Shown one piece after another: positions 6,785-7,014 of a stretch of 7,014 nt of DNA (position 1 is the first letter of the stretch; the number at the start of each line of letters is the position of its first letter). This stretch comes from an uncultured Bacillota bacterium (GTDB lineage Bacteria > Bacillota > Clostridia > Peptostreptococcales > Anaerovoracaceae): NCBI GenBank assembly GCA_946408315.1, contig CAMJRV010000121.1, positions 1-7,014 on the forward strand, read 5' to 3'. A program made the position numbers and the translations under genes. The notes under the pieces are model-generated. The model ran no database searches and was not told the origin of the DNA. It saw only the letters and a program-made list of their open reading frames with translations.

Positions 6785-7014
6785 TTGCTTCTGCAAAACG
6801 AATGGGAACAGATCAACCTGATGACCAGTGAAATGAACCGGATGCGGGATATCACCAAGTTCCGGAAAGAGTTTTTGACGATGCTCGGACGCCTCGTTCC
6901 ATTTGATCTGGCCGACTTTTATCTGAACGATTCCAAATCGTCCGGCCGGATCAAGCTGGTGGATCCCGTTGTGGTGAGCAGGTTCTCCCGGAAATTTAAT
7001 GAAAAGTTCATACT
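6785..7014 (+). CDS. Probable transcriptional regulator, N-terminal part (LuxR-like family suspected), cut by window edge
   Basis: The frame is open for 76 codons from TTG 6785 to the end of the window. The peptide begins MLLQNEWEQINLMTSEM and continues with an amphipathic region, RDITKFRKEFLTMLGRLVPFDLADFYLND, then LVDPVVVSRFSRKFNEKFI. This resembles the N-terminal sensor-like region (GAF-like) of Clostridial LuxR-type regulators. In those proteins a helical 'FRxxxLxxLxxLIPFDxAxFxL' segment precedes a 'LVDPVGxxFSxxFLxxYI' stretch, and a C-terminal HTH follows. The DNA-binding domain is outside the window, so the class is a guess. It lies 32 bases after the permease gene on the same strand and probably belongs to the same transcript. 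A 15-bp palindrome immediately upstream could be its site. The weak TTG start would keep its level low. Confidence 0.6.
   Translation, partial: MLLQNEWEQINLMTSEMNRMRDITKFRKEFLTMLGRLVPFDLADFYLNDSKSSGRIKLVDPVVVSRFSRKFNEKFI

Overview
The window looks like chromosomal DNA from an anaerobic Gram-positive bacterium of the Clostridia (Bacillota). This is inferred from strong purine-rich ribosome-binding sites on almost every gene, AT-rich intergenic DNA around moderately GC coding DNA, a TyrS and uracil phosphoribosyltransferase of Firmicute type, and a membrane-anchored export system with no outer-membrane parts. No species can be named from the sequence alone.

Layout. Positions 1-1493 (+) hold housekeeping genes: the 3' end of upp (uracil salvage), then after a 41-base gap a complete tyrS (tyrosyl-tRNA synthetase). 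A convergent intergenic region (1494-1715) holds two hairpin structures. The first is a bidirectional intrinsic terminator behind tyrS. The second is a 113-base, almost fully self-complementary element ending in a T tract, either a structured small RNA/terminator or a MITE-like repeat. A minus-strand gene (1716-2267) encodes an NADPH-dependent FMN reductase family flavoprotein. A 325-base AT-rich divergent intergenic region (2268-2592) carries a strong extended -10 promoter reading rightward, flanked by an inverted repeat and an 18-base perfect palindrome.

From 2593 to the right edge (+) runs what looks like one operon: an MacB/LolD-type ABC ATPase, a large secreted and C-terminally anchored protein built of about five Ig-like beta units (CARDB/NEW3/COG1361-like), a MacB-type ABC permease translationally overlapped with it, and the start of a probable regulator (LuxR-like N-terminal region, TTG start) cut by the window edge.

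How the genes may work together. The ATPase and permease should form a dimeric MacB-type mechanotransmission or export machine in the cytoplasmic membrane. The Ig-like protein sits between them in the operon, where a periplasmic adaptor (MacA/HlyD-like) gene often sits in related systems. It is therefore the best candidate for an extracytoplasmic partner. Substrate and function cannot be read from the sequence. The tripartite ATPase / Ig-like anchor / permease set with a linked regulator is the most interesting system in the window.
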